From JBCBRR01 sp039029235 (GTDB lineage: Bacteria > Bacteroidota > Bacteroidia > Cytophagales > Amoebophilaceae): a stretch of DNA of 49,060 nt. The stretch is taken from the NCBI GenBank assembly GCA_039029235.1, contig JBCCGO010000002.1, positions 1 through 49,060 on the forward strand, written 5' to 3'. The notes beneath the pieces are model-generated. The model saw only the letters and a program-made list of their open reading frames with translations. It did not search any database and had not been told where the DNA came from. Positions 34,341-43,916 of this stretch are shown here, one piece after another (position 1 is the stretch's first letter; each line of letters opens with the position of its first letter). The position numbers and the translations under genes are program-made.

Positions 34341-35614
34341 CCTTGTCTATAGCGTTCATGCAAACCTTACTTCAATTTCTCTCGCTAGCCGATCCTAATG
34401 TCCGCTACGTAGTACTAGGCACCATGCTCCTGACCAGTAGTAGTGCCATGGTGGGGTCGTTTGCTTTACTGAAGAAAAAAGCCTTGGTAGGGGATGCCAT
34501 TGCCCATGCCGTGTTCCCTGGCGTATGCCTATCCTTTATCCTTACAGGGGACAAGCACCCCATTTATTTAACCCTAGGTGCCTTTGCTACCAGCTGGCTC
34601 TCTCTGTATCTGATTGATATCATGCCTGTCCATACCAAAATCAAAGAAGATACCGCCATAGCCCTTGTTTTGTCTATTACCTTTGGCTTAGGTACCCTAC
34701 TCCTTTCTATCATCCAGCGCTCTGGCAATGCAGCCCAAGTAGGACTAAGCAACTTCCTCTTTGGCAAAGCAGCAGCCTTGCTAGGCGATGACTTGCTTAC
34801 CCTGGCTATCCTTAGCCTATTCATCACGATCACCCTCATTCTTTTCTTCAAAGAGTTTGCCCTCATAGCCTTTGACAAAGCCTTTGCCCAAGCCATAGGC
34901 TTGCCAGTTCGGCACCTTGAGGCTGTATTTACCAGCCTTACCGTGCTAGCCATCGTCCTAGGCATTCGTGCCGTGGGTATTGTACTCATGGCAGCCATGC
35001 TCATCACGCCTGCAGCAGCAGCTCGGCTCTGGACAGACCAGCTCCCCAAGATGGTGCTGCTTTCTGCTGTACTAGGGATGATAGCAAGCATAGCCGGTAG
35101 CTTTGTTTCCTATATAGCTCCTGGCATGTCTACAGGCCCCTGGATCGTACTCGCTATCACACTTATAGCCTATAGCTCCTTGCTATTAGCACCCCGGAAG
35201 GGATTATTAGCTAAAAAGCTGCGCCGGCGTAGACATCAGCAAAAAACGCTCGCCGAGAATATCCTCAAGCTGTTTTATGAGCTAGGTGAGCGGGAGGGGG
35301 AGCACTTTTTTCACAGACCTGCGGCTCAGCTCTTGGTACATAGACCTATGCCGCTACATATCTTGATGCACGGTCTCAGAAGCTTACAACGCCAGGGCCT
35401 AGTACAGCAGCGCGGTGATACATGGCGACTAACAGAAGTAGGCGAGTATCTAGGCCAGCAAATAAGCCAGCGGCACCAGCTATGGGAGTTTTATCTGACC
35501 CGGCACCTCAAAATCAAGCCTGACCATGTACACGAAGATGCTGAGTCCATTGAACATGTGCTTACTCCTACCTTGGTCAGAGAATTGCGTAAGTCGCTAG
35601 AAAATATGCAATAA
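34337..35614 (+). CDS. Metal ABC transporter permease fused to a DtxR-like repressor domain
   Basis: 425 residues. Residues 1 to ~290 are an ABC-3 permease with eight or so membrane segments (SSAMVGSFALLKKKALVGDA, VGIVLMAAMLITPAAAARLW). After a basic linker (KKLRRRRHQQK), residues ~305-425 form a winged helix (LAENILKLFYELGE, GLVQQRGDTWRLTEVGEYL) and a DtxR/MntR dimerisation-type segment (RHQLWEFYLTRHL, HEDAESIEHVL). This is the layout of chlamydial YtgCR, where the repressor half is released and controls the operon by metal level. Start overlaps the ATPase stop (ATGA). Confidence 0.9.
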   Translation: MTLSIAFMQTLLQFLSLADPNVRYVVLGTMLLTSSSAMVGSFALLKKKALVGDAIAHAVFPGVCLSFILTGDKHPIYLTLGAFATSWLSLYLIDIMPVHTKIKEDTAIALVLSITFGLGTLLLSIIQRSGNAAQVGLSNFLFGKAAALLGDDLLTLAILSLFITITLILFFKEFALIAFDKAFAQAIGLPVRHLEAVFTSLTVLAIVLGIRAVGIVLMAAMLITPAAAARLWTDQLPKMVLLSAVLGMIASIAGSFVSYIAPGMSTGPWIVLAITLIAYSSLLLAPRKGLLAKKLRRRRHQQKTLAENILKLFYELGEREGEHFFHRPAAQLLVHRPMPLHILMHGLRSLQRQGLVQQRGDTWRLTEVGEYLGQQISQRHQLWEFYLTRHLKIKPDHVHEDAESIEHVLTPTLVRELRKSLENMQ

Positions 35615-35622
35615 GGTATGCA

Positions 35623-35642
35623 CTAGGCAGCATGCTGCCTAG
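35623..35642. terminator. Perfect 20-bp palindrome between convergent genes
   Basis: CTAGGCAGCATGCTGCCTAG lies nine bases after the permease-repressor stop and faces folD. As RNA it forms an 8-bp stem. Suits a bidirectional terminator; no T-run. Confidence 0.5.
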
Positions 35643-35814
35643 CTCTCTGAAAAGCAAGCTAGAGAACCACGCCCCTGAGTTGCTTCGCTATGTCGAGGAG
35701 GATTATCCATAGAATCTCCAAAGCGCACTCGCCTCAGAGCAATGGTATGTGGGGACGATTCGAGAAGACGATGAAGTTGCTACCGCCTAGTACAAGCTTC
35801 TGGCTATCGGTTGG

Positions 35815-36705
35815 TTATCCTGCGGCCTTGCTAGGGGCTTTCTGGGCTGCCCGTAAAGTATTGCCTAGTAGTGCTGCAATAGTCATGGGGCCTACGCCTC
35901 CAGGTACGGGTGTGATATAGCTACACTGTGGCGCCACTTGTTCAAAATCTACATCACCCTGCAGGCCATATCCTGTTTTGCTGGTCAGGTCCGGTACACG
36001 CGTAATGCCTACGTCAATCACGACAGCCCCTTGCTGCACCATAGCTGCTGTAATCATCTTGGGCTTGCCCACCGCTACCACCAAAATATCTGCTTGGCGG
36101 GTATAGCTGTCCAAATCTTGGGTATAGCTATGACAAAACGTCACAGTAGCGTTTCCCGGATAAGCATTGCGGCTTAGTAACATGCTCAGCGGGGTGCCCA
36201 CAATCGCTCCCCGGCCTACCAAGACACAGTGTTTCCCTTGGGTGGGGATTTGATAGTGCGCTAGCAAGGTGAGAATGCCTAGCGGTGTTGCTGGGATGTG
36301 TGCTGGTAAGCTCCGAGCCATTCGGCCATAGTTGAGCGGATGCAATCCATCCACATCCTTTTCAGGCTTTATACAGTCGATGACCTTTGGGGCGCTGATG
36401 TGCTGCGGCAAGGGAAGCTGTACAATGAGTCCATCAATAGCGTTGTCATGGTTTATGTCTCCTATAAGCTTCACAAGGGATGTTTCTGGCAAGTCTGCCT
36501 GCTGGATGCAGGTAGCTTGGAAGCCTACTTCGTGGCATGCCTTGATCTTGTTGTGCACATAAGTATGGCTTGCAGGGTTATCCCCGATCAGCACAATAGC
36601 TAGGTGAGGTACACGATGGTTGGCGCTTTGTAGGTCCCTGACTTGCTGCGCCAGCCCTTGCCGTATCTGCTGGGCTACTGCTTTTCCGTCTAGAAGGATT
36701 GCCAT
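35815..36705 (-). CDS. folD: Methylenetetrahydrofolate dehydrogenase/cyclohydrolase
   Basis: 296 residues. Bifunctional enzyme of one-carbon metabolism that interconverts methylene- and formyl-tetrahydrofolate. Catalytic Tyr and Lys in SHTYVHNKIKACHEVGF, the DGLIVQLPLP loop, the NADP site VLVGRGAIVGTPLSMLL, and the PVPGGVGPMTIAALLGNT motif. Full length. Its C-terminal end lies close to the converging transporter operon. Confidence 0.97.
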   Translation of the reverse strand: MAILLDGKAVAQQIRQGLAQQVRDLQSANHRVPHLAIVLIGDNPASHTYVHNKIKACHEVGFQATCIQQADLPETSLVKLIGDINHDNAIDGLIVQLPLPQHISAPKVIDCIKPEKDVDGLHPLNYGRMARSLPAHIPATPLGILTLLAHYQIPTQGKHCVLVGRGAIVGTPLSMLLSRNAYPGNATVTFCHSYTQDLDSYTRQADILVVAVGKPKMITAAMVQQGAVVIDVGITRVPDLTSKTGYGLQGDVDFEQVAPQCSYITPVPGGVGPMTIAALLGNTLRAAQKAPSKAAG

Positions 36706-36864
36706 AGGCTTGCCGGTGGGCTAAGTAGCTACTTGAGTAGTTTTTCTTATCAAAAACAATTTGGCAAAAGGTAAGGTAGCTACGTTCCCTCCCCGCTCCA
36801 ATGCAGTATGTTCATTGAGTATTTCTGCTATCGCCATTGCTCCAGCGAGCATATCCACAGCGTA

Positions 36865-38652
36865 CTATGTCAGTCGCAATATGCTTAGAAATGCTTCTTG
36901 TGGCACCTCGACAACCCCTATGTGACGCATCTTTCTTTTGCCTTTTTTCTGCTTTTCGAGCAGTTTTCTTTTGCGCGAGATATCGCCTCCGTAGCACTTA
37001 GCAATGACATGCTTCCGCAAAGCTTTGACAGTCTCTCGCGCAATGATCTTGTTGCCTATCGCTGCCTGAATCGCGACCTCAAACAGCTGGCGTGGTAGAG
37101 ATGCTTGCAGTTTGGCACATAGCTTCTTGCCCCACTCATAGGCCTTGTCACGATGCACAATGGCTGACAAGGCATCCACAGGTTCGTGATTGAGTAGTAT
37201 ATCCAGTTTTACCAGCCTAGCGACCCGAAACCCGATTAGTACGTAGTCTAGCGATGCATACCCTTTAGAAAGGGTCTTAAGTTTGTCAAAGAAGTCAAAC
37301 ACCATTTCAGCTAGCGGTAGCTCAAAAGTGAGCTCTACCCGATCGGTCGTCAGGTAAACCTGATTTTTCAGTGCTCCCCGCTTGTCTATACACAGCTTGA
37401 TGATGCTTCCAACAAATTCAGGCTTGGTAATAATCTGCGCCCTAATAAAAGGTTCTTGAATCTCGGCAATCGTGGCAGGATCCGGCATAGCAGCGGGAGT
37501 ATTTACTTCCTGTGCATGCCCCTGCCTGTCTATAATATGGTACGCTACCGAAGGGGCTGTAGTAATTACTGTCATGGCAAACTCCCGCTCCAAGCGTTCC
37601 TGCACGATCTCCATATGTAGCATCCCCAAAAAGCCACACCGAAAGCCTATGCCTAAGGCTACCGAGGTTTCAGGTGTCCATATCAACGCGGCGTCATTGA
37701 GCTGAAGTTTTTCTAAGGCTACACGAAGCTCGTCATATTCATTGGTATCTACCGGATAGATACCCGCAAAAACCATGGGTTTGACGTCTGCAAAGCCCTG
37801 TACAGCTTCGCTACAAGGGTTGGCCACGTGGGTAATTGTATCACCTACCTTGATTTCGCGGGTATTTTTGATACCAGAAATTAAGTATCCTACCTGGCCA
37901 GCGCTGAGTGCGGGCTGGGAAATTTGCCGAAGCCCCAAGATGCCAATCTCGTCTGCGTCATAGGTTTTGCCGGTGCCGACAAACTTGACTTGATCCCCTT
38001 GCTGGATAGTGCCATTGAATATCCTGTAGTAAATCTCTACTCCCCTAAAAGGATTGTACACCGAGTCGAAGATCATGGCTTGGAGCGGGGCTTCGGGCGA
38101 TCCGGTAGGTGGTGGGATATAGGCTATAATTGCTTGCAAGATGGCTTCGATGCCGATACCCTCTTTAGCGCTGGCTTCAATAATTTCTTCCCGCTTACAG
38201 CCCAGTAGGCCTACAATCTGTTCCTTGACATTTTCTGGCATAGCTCCTGGTAGATCTATCTTATTCAGCACCGGAATGATGGCTAGGTCATGGGCCAAGG
38301 CTAGGTAGAGGTTGGCGATCGTCTGGGCTTCAATGCCTTGCGATGCATCTATGACTAGCAGTGCACCCTCACAGGCAGCTATGGAACGCGATACCTCGTA
38401 CGAGAAATCTACATGGCCAGGGGTATCAATGAGGTTGAGTATATACTGTGTGCTTGCTGGGGCGTAGCGCATCTGTATAGCCCGGCTCTTGATTGTGATA
38501 CCCCGTTCTCGCTCTAGCGCCATGTCATCTAATACCTGGGCTTGTAGATCTCTGCTAGATACGGTCTGGGTAGCTTCTAGCAGCCGGTCGGCCAAGGTGC
38601 TTTTGCCATGATCTATGTGGGCAATGATACAAAAGTTGCGAATATTTTTCAT
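36865..38652 (-). CDS. lepA: Elongation factor 4 (LepA)
   Basis: 595-residue translational GTPase. G1 AHIDHGKSTLADRL, G3 DTPGHVDFSYEV, G4 NKIDLPGA, then domain II (DADEIGILGLRQ), domain III, and the LepA-specific C-terminal domain (RETVKALRKHVIAKCYGGD, KKGKRKMRHIGVVEVPQEAF). Normal length. Divergent from rplS. Confidence 0.98.
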   Translation of the reverse strand: MKNIRNFCIIAHIDHGKSTLADRLLEATQTVSSRDLQAQVLDDMALERERGITIKSRAIQMRYAPASTQYILNLIDTPGHVDFSYEVSRSIAACEGALLVIDASQGIEAQTIANLYLALAHDLAIIPVLNKIDLPGAMPENVKEQIVGLLGCKREEIIEASAKEGIGIEAILQAIIAYIPPPTGSPEAPLQAMIFDSVYNPFRGVEIYYRIFNGTIQQGDQVKFVGTGKTYDADEIGILGLRQISQPALSAGQVGYLISGIKNTREIKVGDTITHVANPCSEAVQGFADVKPMVFAGIYPVDTNEYDELRVALEKLQLNDAALIWTPETSVALGIGFRCGFLGMLHMEIVQERLEREFAMTVITTAPSVAYHIIDRQGHAQEVNTPAAMPDPATIAEIQEPFIRAQIITKPEFVGSIIKLCIDKRGALKNQVYLTTDRVELTFELPLAEMVFDFFDKLKTLSKGYASLDYVLIGFRVARLVKLDILLNHEPVDALSAIVHRDKAYEWGKKLCAKLQASLPRQLFEVAIQAAIGNKIIARETVKALRKHVIAKCYGGDISRKRKLLEKQKKGKRKMRHIGVVEVPQEAFLSILRLT

Positions 38653-38741
38653 ACGTTAAAAAATACTAAAATAAGGACATTGCCCGAAAACTGCTTGTAC
38701 GGTGGGTACTATGAGAATGCATGATTCTTGCTTTTTATACC

Positions 38742-38749
38742 TATATTTG
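38742..38749 (+). promoter_or_regulatory. Possible Bacteroidota-type -7 element of rplS
   Basis: TATATTTG matches the TAnnTTTG consensus of the Bacteroidota primary sigma factor and lies about 47 bases before the rplS ATG. No clear -33 TTG at the right spacing, so moderate support only. Confidence 0.4.
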
Positions 38750-38795
38750 CTGCCAATCCATACAACATCTTCCTAACACGACCAGTAACATAACT

Positions 38796-39152
38796 ATGAA
38801 TGCCTTGATAAAACTTGTTGAGAAGGCTTACAGCGAGCGCAGAGGAACTTTCCCTCATTTTCAAGCAGGAGATACGATTAATGTGTACACCAAAATCAAG
38901 GAAGGAAACAAAGAACGTATCCAACAATTTCAGGGTACCGTTATCCAGCGAAGGAATGTCAGTACCAATGGTGAGACTTTCACGGTGCGCAAAATCAGCG
39001 AAGGCGTTGGGGTAGAAAGAATCTTTCCGCTGCTCTCCCCCACTATTGAGAAGATAGTGGTACAGTATCGGGGTGCTGTGAGAAGAGCTCGGCTATACTA
39101 CCTACGTGGTAAGCAAGGCAAAGCAGCTCGGGTGAAGGGAAGACGTAGATAA
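38796..39152 (+). CDS. rplS: Ribosomal protein L19
   Basis: 118 residues from ATG 38796; the frame is open from 38721, but L19 homology begins at MNALIKLVEKAYSER. Conserved FQAGDTINVYTKIKEG, RIQQFQGTVIQRR, TFTVRKISEGVGVERIFPL, and VRRARLYYLRGKQGKAARVK. The sequence style is that of Bacteroidota L19. It sits at the 30S-50S interface. Confidence 0.97.
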   Translation: MNALIKLVEKAYSERRGTFPHFQAGDTINVYTKIKEGNKERIQQFQGTVIQRRNVSTNGETFTVRKISEGVGVERIFPLLSPTIEKIVVQYRGAVRRARLYYLRGKQGKAARVKGRRR

Positions 39153-39206
39153 GGCTAGGGGTACGCCTACCTGATAGGCTACGAATCTAGTACGTGAATA
39201 GACTTT

Positions 39207-39280
39207 GGGGAATTAGCTCAGCTGGCCAGAGCATCTGCTTTGCACGCAGGGGGTCATCGGTTCGAATCCGATATTCTCCA
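39207..39280 (+). tRNA. tRNA-Ala (TGC)
   Basis: 74 bases with discriminator. Acceptor GGGGAAT pairs with ATTCTCC, D-arm TAGCTCAGCTGG, anticodon loop CTTTGCACG, TΨC arm GGTTCGAATCC. CCA is not encoded. Confidence 0.97.
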
Positions 39281-39717
39281 CTACTCCAGAACTTGGTCCT
39301 TCACTAGCCTGCTCCCAGCCTACCATTGCGTCTAACACGATAGAGCTTCTACCCAGAGTACAGCCGATATACACTAGTGGAGAATATGCATCTCAGGAGT
39401 GCCTAGGCCAGGATTTCTGGATGAGCCGCGTGGGCTAGCCGCGAGATACTGTGTTTGAAGCAGTGGTTTGCGCAGCGCTGTTCAAAGACCTCCCCTACCT
39501 GCGCTGTGGCCAGGCCTTGCGTGTAGAGCAAGAAGCCAAGCTGTTCCACCTCGGCTTGCGGTTCCTTGAGCATGGAGTGGAGCATAGGATAGAAATTACC
39601 GAATGATGCATTGCTAGCTCTCCCACGTTCAGCTTGGACCGCTCAGGGAGCAGCCATCCTGGTGATTCAGAGAAGAGAAATCGTACAGCAGTGATCTGCA
39701 GCGATATTCTGCAGGGG
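39281..39717. other. Spacer between tRNA genes
   Basis: No intact gene. Holds the transposase-like remnant at 39403-39585. Confidence 0.5.
39403..39585 (-). pseudogene. Possible transposase fragment
   Basis: A 60-codon frame reading EVEQLGFLLYTQGLATAQVG, EVFEQRCANHCFKHSISRL. The L..LY.QGL.T.QVG..FE...G.H...SISR pattern resembles the helix-turn-helix start of mutator/IS256-like or related transposases. No catalytic DDE part or terminal repeats are seen. Located among tRNA genes, a common insertion site. Confidence 0.35.
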
Positions 39718-39791
39718 TGATCCTAGGAGGACTCGAACCTCCAGCCTACTGCTTAGAAGGCAGTTGCTCTATCCAGTTGAGCTATAGGACC
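39718..39791 (-). tRNA. tRNA-Arg (TCT)
   Basis: 74 bases. Acceptor GGTCCTA pairs with TAGGATC (one G-U), D-arm TAGCTCAACTGG, anticodon loop CTTCTAA, TΨC arm GGTTCGAGTCC. CCA not encoded. Confidence 0.96.
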
Positions 39792-39907
39792 ATGTTGCTG
39801 CACTATGGCGTCTTCCTGAGTACAGGAGTGAGGTATGGCAAGCTGCTGGCGCTGTGTGGGCTATGCACACAGATATTTAGACGTTGCGAATTTCGTTACT
39901 AAGTAAG

Positions 39908-39982
39908 TCGGGATGGCAGGATTCGAACCTGCGACCTCCTGCCCCCAAAGCAGGCGCGATAACCGGGCTACGCTACATCCCG
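39908..39982 (-). tRNA. tRNA-Pro (TGG)
   Basis: 75 bases. Acceptor CGGGATG pairs with CATCCCG, anticodon loop CTTTGGGGG, TΨC arm GGTTCGAATCC. CCA not encoded. Confidence 0.96.
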
Positions 39983-40086
39983 CTATACGTTTAGCTACGC
40001 TATCCAGTGCCTAGACCCTATCCATATAGATCATCACCGCCGCAAAAGATAGCTCTATACTTGCCTATAGATTGTAGAGCATACTA

Positions 40087-40611
40087 CTAGTCTTTGTCAG
40101 TTACATACGTGCTATCACGCCACGCTTGTATAGCTGATAACTGAGAAGCTAGCCAGGTTATAAGCTGGGGGGCGAGTGGCTTAATAAGCGGGAAGAGCAC
40201 TGTGTCGGCTGTGTAGGTATCCGGTATTTCTAGCTGAAGCAGGCTCGCTAACCAGAAGAATGTACTGGAAAAAAGGGCCCACTTAAAGATGCCTAGCAGA
40301 ATACCCAGTACTTTATCAAGGTCTCCTAGCAAGGCCAGGTTAACCAGATAACTGCAGAACCGGCCAACAAGCGTGACTACAATAACAATGACGATGGAAA
40401 GGAGCGTAGAGATGGCGTAGTGAGCTATGCTTCCTGTACTGCCATACCACCTAACGTAGAGATCAGTAAGCTGATTTTTTAGCGCAATACTACCTACGAT
40501 AGCTATCCCGAAAGATGCTAGGGAAAAAACTTCTACGACAAACCCCCTCCTGAAGCCTTTATAGGCTCCCCATAACAATAGCGTGAGCAGTATGCTATCT
40601 AGTGCTTTCAT
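40087..40611 (-). CDS. cvpA: CvpA-family membrane protein
   Basis: 174 residues with about four membrane segments (ILLTLLLWGAYKGFRRGFVV, ASFGIAIVGSIAL, YAISTLLSIVIVIVVTLVG, LLGIFKWALFSSTFFWLASL). The early YKGFRRGF and the AIVGSIAL segment fit CvpA. E. coli CvpA is needed for colicin V production and has a wider envelope role. Start overlaps the yqeY stop (ATGA), so the pair is co-translated. Confidence 0.85.
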   Translation of the reverse strand: MKALDSILLTLLLWGAYKGFRRGFVVEVFSLASFGIAIVGSIALKNQLTDLYVRWYGSTGSIAHYAISTLLSIVIVIVVTLVGRFCSYLVNLALLGDLDKVLGILLGIFKWALFSSTFFWLASLLQLEIPDTYTADTVLFPLIKPLAPQLITWLASQLSAIQAWRDSTYVTDKD

Positions 40612-41084
40612 AAAGATTTTTTAAGTCGTTTTTTTACTAGTCCTAAAATAACTTTTTCCTCGGCTCCTAGGCCTATTGTTTTTCTAGCAAGCTTGGCCAC
40701 CCTAGGTATGTCTTGCTCAGCTTGGGCAGCAACCTGGGCTATAATCTGGTCAATAACCTGACAGACCTCGTCTTCAGTGAGCTGTCTGGGTACGTATTTA
40801 TCAATGATTGCCAACTCTGCTGACTCTAGTTGGGCCACCATGGTGCGTCCTTGGCTACCATATCTTTTTATAGCTGCTCCTTTTGCGTTAACGGCTTTGA
40901 TGAGCAGTCTGGCAGTCTTGATACTACTCAGATCACCTTGCCTTCTACGCCCTGCTTTTTTACGCTCTTCACGGGCCACTAATGAATACACGCTCTGTAA
41001 CGCCCTCAGTCTGTTCTCCTGTTCTTGTGCTGCCGGCGTCTGCATTTCTTTTAATAAAATCTGTCTTAGCTCGGTAGATCCCAC
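40608..41084 (-). CDS. yqeY: GatB/YqeY-domain protein
   Basis: 158 residues. Charged helices with RLRALQSVYSLVAREE, AELAIIDKYVPRQLTEDEV and a C-terminal VILGLVKKRLKK match the YqeY family, which shares the tRNA-binding tail domain of GatB. Precise role not established. First gene of a pair with cvpA. Confidence 0.88.
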   Translation of the reverse strand: MGSTELRQILLKEMQTPAAQEQENRLRALQSVYSLVAREERKKAGRRRQGDLSSIKTARLLIKAVNAKGAAIKRYGSQGRTMVAQLESAELAIIDKYVPRQLTEDEVCQVIDQIIAQVAAQAEQDIPRVAKLARKTIGLGAEEKVILGLVKKRLKKSL

Positions 41085-41716
41085 AGCTATTTTGGCACTT
41101 ATTTAACGTTTATATAAAAATTTTTGTGCAAATAAAGCTTAAGGTTGGCAATATTATCTATCCATGGGAAGCACTTGCACCATCTATATAGGCAAACCAA
41201 AGCCAGATACTCCCGCCCGTAAATTTAAGATTAATGCATGATATCGTAGATACTTCAGCTCCTTTAAGGACAGCCGATATTAAGAAAATTTTTCCATTTA
41301 ACAGGCATGCCTGAGGTTAGCCCTGCGTATAGCTGGTAGGCTGCTTTGCAGCGTCACGACTTTTACCTAAGGAGCTTATCTGCCCTATTATTGGTTAGCA
41401 CTCGGCACTGCTGGTAGTCTGTTAGTAGCGTATAGTTGCATGAAGCACTACTGCGCTGCTGGCGCAAGGCTGTATGGCTCAATCTATAACCTCAGGCTTG
41501 CCTGGAGCGATTGCTGTGGGGACCGAGTCTGGGATAGCTCGCTCGGCAATACCCTCCTCGTATGGCTCTCTAACACGCACTAGTGTAGTTGGGGACAAGC
41601 CTATAATTTTTGGGCAACGGGGCGTTGGTAATACTCCCATCGGTCTGGCGGCCCCGCAGTGCAGTGCAGCTAGCTTTGTGCAGCTCGCTTGCCCCGTCGT
41701 TAGGAGAGGGACGCAA
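41085..41716. other. Spacer between yqeY and prfB
   Basis: No supported gene. A plus frame starting at 41474 continues into the antisense of prfB and has no family features. The yqeY promoter should lie near 41085-41150. Confidence 0.45.
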
Positions 41717-42821
41717 CTATGCTTGACGTGCTGCTGCGTCCTCGGAGAAGTGCATCAGATAAGCCTTAATAAAATCTCCTATATCGCCATTCAGTACATT
41801 CTGTACATCAGTCCTTGTAAAGTCTGTACGATTGTCCTTGACTAGCTTATAAGGATGCAACACATAGCTTCTGATTTGCGAACCAAAGTCAATCTTTTTT
41901 TTAGCCCTTTCTGCCATAGCCTTGTCAGCATGCCTTTTCTCTAGCGCTAACTGGTGTAGCCTAGAACGTAGCATTCTTAAGGCTTTCTCTTTGTTCTGAT
42001 GCTGCGATCGTTCTTGCTGACACTCGACGATGATGGCCGAAGGAGCGTGTTTGAGCCTGACCGCCGTCTCTACCTTATTTACATTTTGTCCACCAGCACC
42101 CCCCGACCGAAAAGTCTCCCAAGTAATATCGGCCGGATTGATAGCAACCTGGATAGTGTCATCTACTGCTGGATATGCATAGAACGAAGCAAAAGAGGTA
42201 TGCCTTCTGCCACCTGCATCAAAAGGAGAGACTCGTACAAGCCGATGTATGCCTATCTCTGCTTTTAGGTAGCCGTAAGCGAACTTGCCTATGAACTCCA
42301 AGGTTGCTGACTTTATGCCTGCTGTATCGCCGGATTGTTGGGTGAGTATCTTCACTTCGTATCCTTGCTTTTCGCCCCACATCGTGTACATCCGCGTAAG
42401 CATCTCAGCCCAGTCTTGGCTTTCCGTTCCGCCAGCACCTGGATTAATTTCAACGATGGCATCGTACTGATCTTCCTCTTTCTGAAGCATGCTTTTGAGT
42501 TCCAGCTCGCCTAGTTCTATGATCAGTTGCTGGTAAGCTTCGTCTAGTTCTTGGAGGCTGGCGCCATCAGCCTCATACAGTTCCTGTGCGACTTCCAGGT
42601 CTTCCCACCGTCTCTGAAGATGGCGGAAGCTATCTATCCATACTTTGCGCCTCTGGATGGCCTTAAGCACCTTGGCAGCTTGCTGCGCATCTTGCCAGAA
42701 GTTAGGGGCTAGGCTTAGGGCCTCCTGCTCTTGTGCTAGGTTGCATTGGTTATCATAGTCAAAGGTGCCTCCTTAGGAGATCTATCCTTGCCTGGAGGGC
42801 TTTGTAGGTTTCTTGTTTCAT
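41717..42821 (-). CDS. prfB: Peptide chain release factor 2 with programmed +1 frameshift
   Basis: 367 residues when read through the shift. The minus strand starts at ATG 42819-42821, reads 20 codons (MKQETYKALQARIDLLRRHL), meets TGA at 42759-42761, and resumes in the +1 frame as DYDNQCNLAQEQEAL. The rest contains the SPF codon-recognition motif (VRVSPFDAGGRRHTSFAS) and GGQ (RSGGAGGQNVNKVETAVRLKH). It ends translation at UGA and UAA and controls its own level through the internal UGA. Length matches other RF2 proteins only with the frameshift included. Confidence 0.95.
42758..42773 (-). promoter_or_regulatory. prfB frameshift site
   Basis: Minus strand AGGAGGCACCTTTGAC: a Shine-Dalgarno-like AGGAGG three bases before the slippery CTT followed by TGA and C, the classical RF2 autoregulatory signal. 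Confidence 0.95.
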
Positions 42822-43566
42822 AGCTCTGCTACTATTGACCAAAGAATAACCGACTATGTTTTCTGTGGCCTGTTTTAAGAAATGGGCTGTGAAAAATAAA
42901 ATTTTGCTGAGAAATCACCACGTCACACTTACCTATTACTGGCTGCTGCGGGCATGCACAGCTTGGTAAATGGTCTATATAGCTGTAGACTTGTCTATTG
43001 CTGCTGGCTAGGGCCAGCTAAGATGCAATATTAGCACCGGACAGGTCACCTGAGCAAGGCATCACCTACACAATACCAACCCAAAGAGCTCAAGGCAGCA
43101 GAAGTATGTATACATAGCAGCCCCCATCACGCTGCTAATCGTGGAATACTGCCGCTAGCGATCATCACGGACGGCAAAGTGGTTCTATACGCGGTGTTTC
43201 ACATAGGCTACCTGCACTATTGCTGATGACCTGGTGGGGCTGGAACAGGCTGTAGCATAGGTTATCACCCAATTCCTAGCTTCCCTCCAAATACAGCTAA
43301 GATACTCAGCAAGTTGCTAGATCTCAAAAACGACTTTGCTGCTAAGCATGTATGAGAAAGATGACGCTAACTTCCAAGTAGCTCTAGAACGGGCGGGGGC
43401 AGTCTGGGGACAGTTGTAGGATGCTCCAGACTGCGGGCAGGGGAAATTCCCACAAAGGCCAGCCACCATGCCCAGTTTCCTAACAGATTCGTGACTTCGA
43501 TTTTACATACGGCTGCTAGTCTTGCTATTATTTATACTTTTCGAAAAAAATTTGTTGCCATAGACT

Positions 43567-43663
43567 CGGAAGCAAAGGAAAAGGATCAGTAGCTATTATT
43601 TCATGGCGTAGAAGCCATGAACAGGACTCGAAAAAGTGCCTACACTTAGGTAGAAGCGCTAGC
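43567..43663 (+). repeat. 97-bp direct repeat, copy 1
   Basis: From CGGAAGCAAAGG to the TAGAAGCGCTAGC end. The second copy has the same length, strongest in its last 50 bases (AAAGTGCCTACACTTAGGTA). Confidence 0.85.
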
Positions 43664-43720
43664 TTACCAGCCTTTAGACTCGCATTTGTAGAGAGGATTT
43701 ACTTCATCTATCTTCGTCTG

Positions 43721-43817
43721 CGGAAGCAAAGGAGATGAGGCAGTGAACATTTTTTCATAACTTTAGAGTCATGAATAGGGCTCGGGAAAGTGCCTACACT
43801 TAGGTAGAAGCGCTAGC
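43721..43817 (+). repeat. 97-bp direct repeat, copy 2
   Basis: Same ends as copy 1, 154 bases further on, and 100 bases before the start of the NB-ARC/TPR gene. A diverged copy precedes the paralogous leader at 804. Probably part of the upstream control region of this gene family. Confidence 0.85.
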
Positions 43818-43916
43818 GTGCCGAGATTTTGGTCTTTAAGTACTTTAAGTAAAGGTGGTTTAACTTGCTTGAGAAGCGGCTACCGAGCTTTGTGATGAAC
43901 CAAAACGAGCCACATC

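Larger units (their letters stand above)
42822..43916. other. Long spacer before the NB-ARC/TPR gene
   Basis: No gene or RNA recognised over nearly 1.1 kb. Its right half holds the two 97-bp repeats. CTCCAGACTGCGGGCAGGGG near 43428 resembles a motif at 29276. Confidence 0.5.

Noticed and set aside
34564..35091. 175-codon minus frame inside the permease gene
   Set aside because: Antisense shadow; the plus strand encodes clear membrane segments.
41474..41845. 123-codon plus frame before and over the end of prfB
   Set aside because: Its second half is antisense to prfB and the first half looks like no known protein.
43000..43050. Signal recognition particle RNA-like sequence (GGACAGGTCACC)
   Set aside because: The conserved SRP loop (GGAAGGAAGCAGC-type) is not present and no hairpin of the right form is seen.
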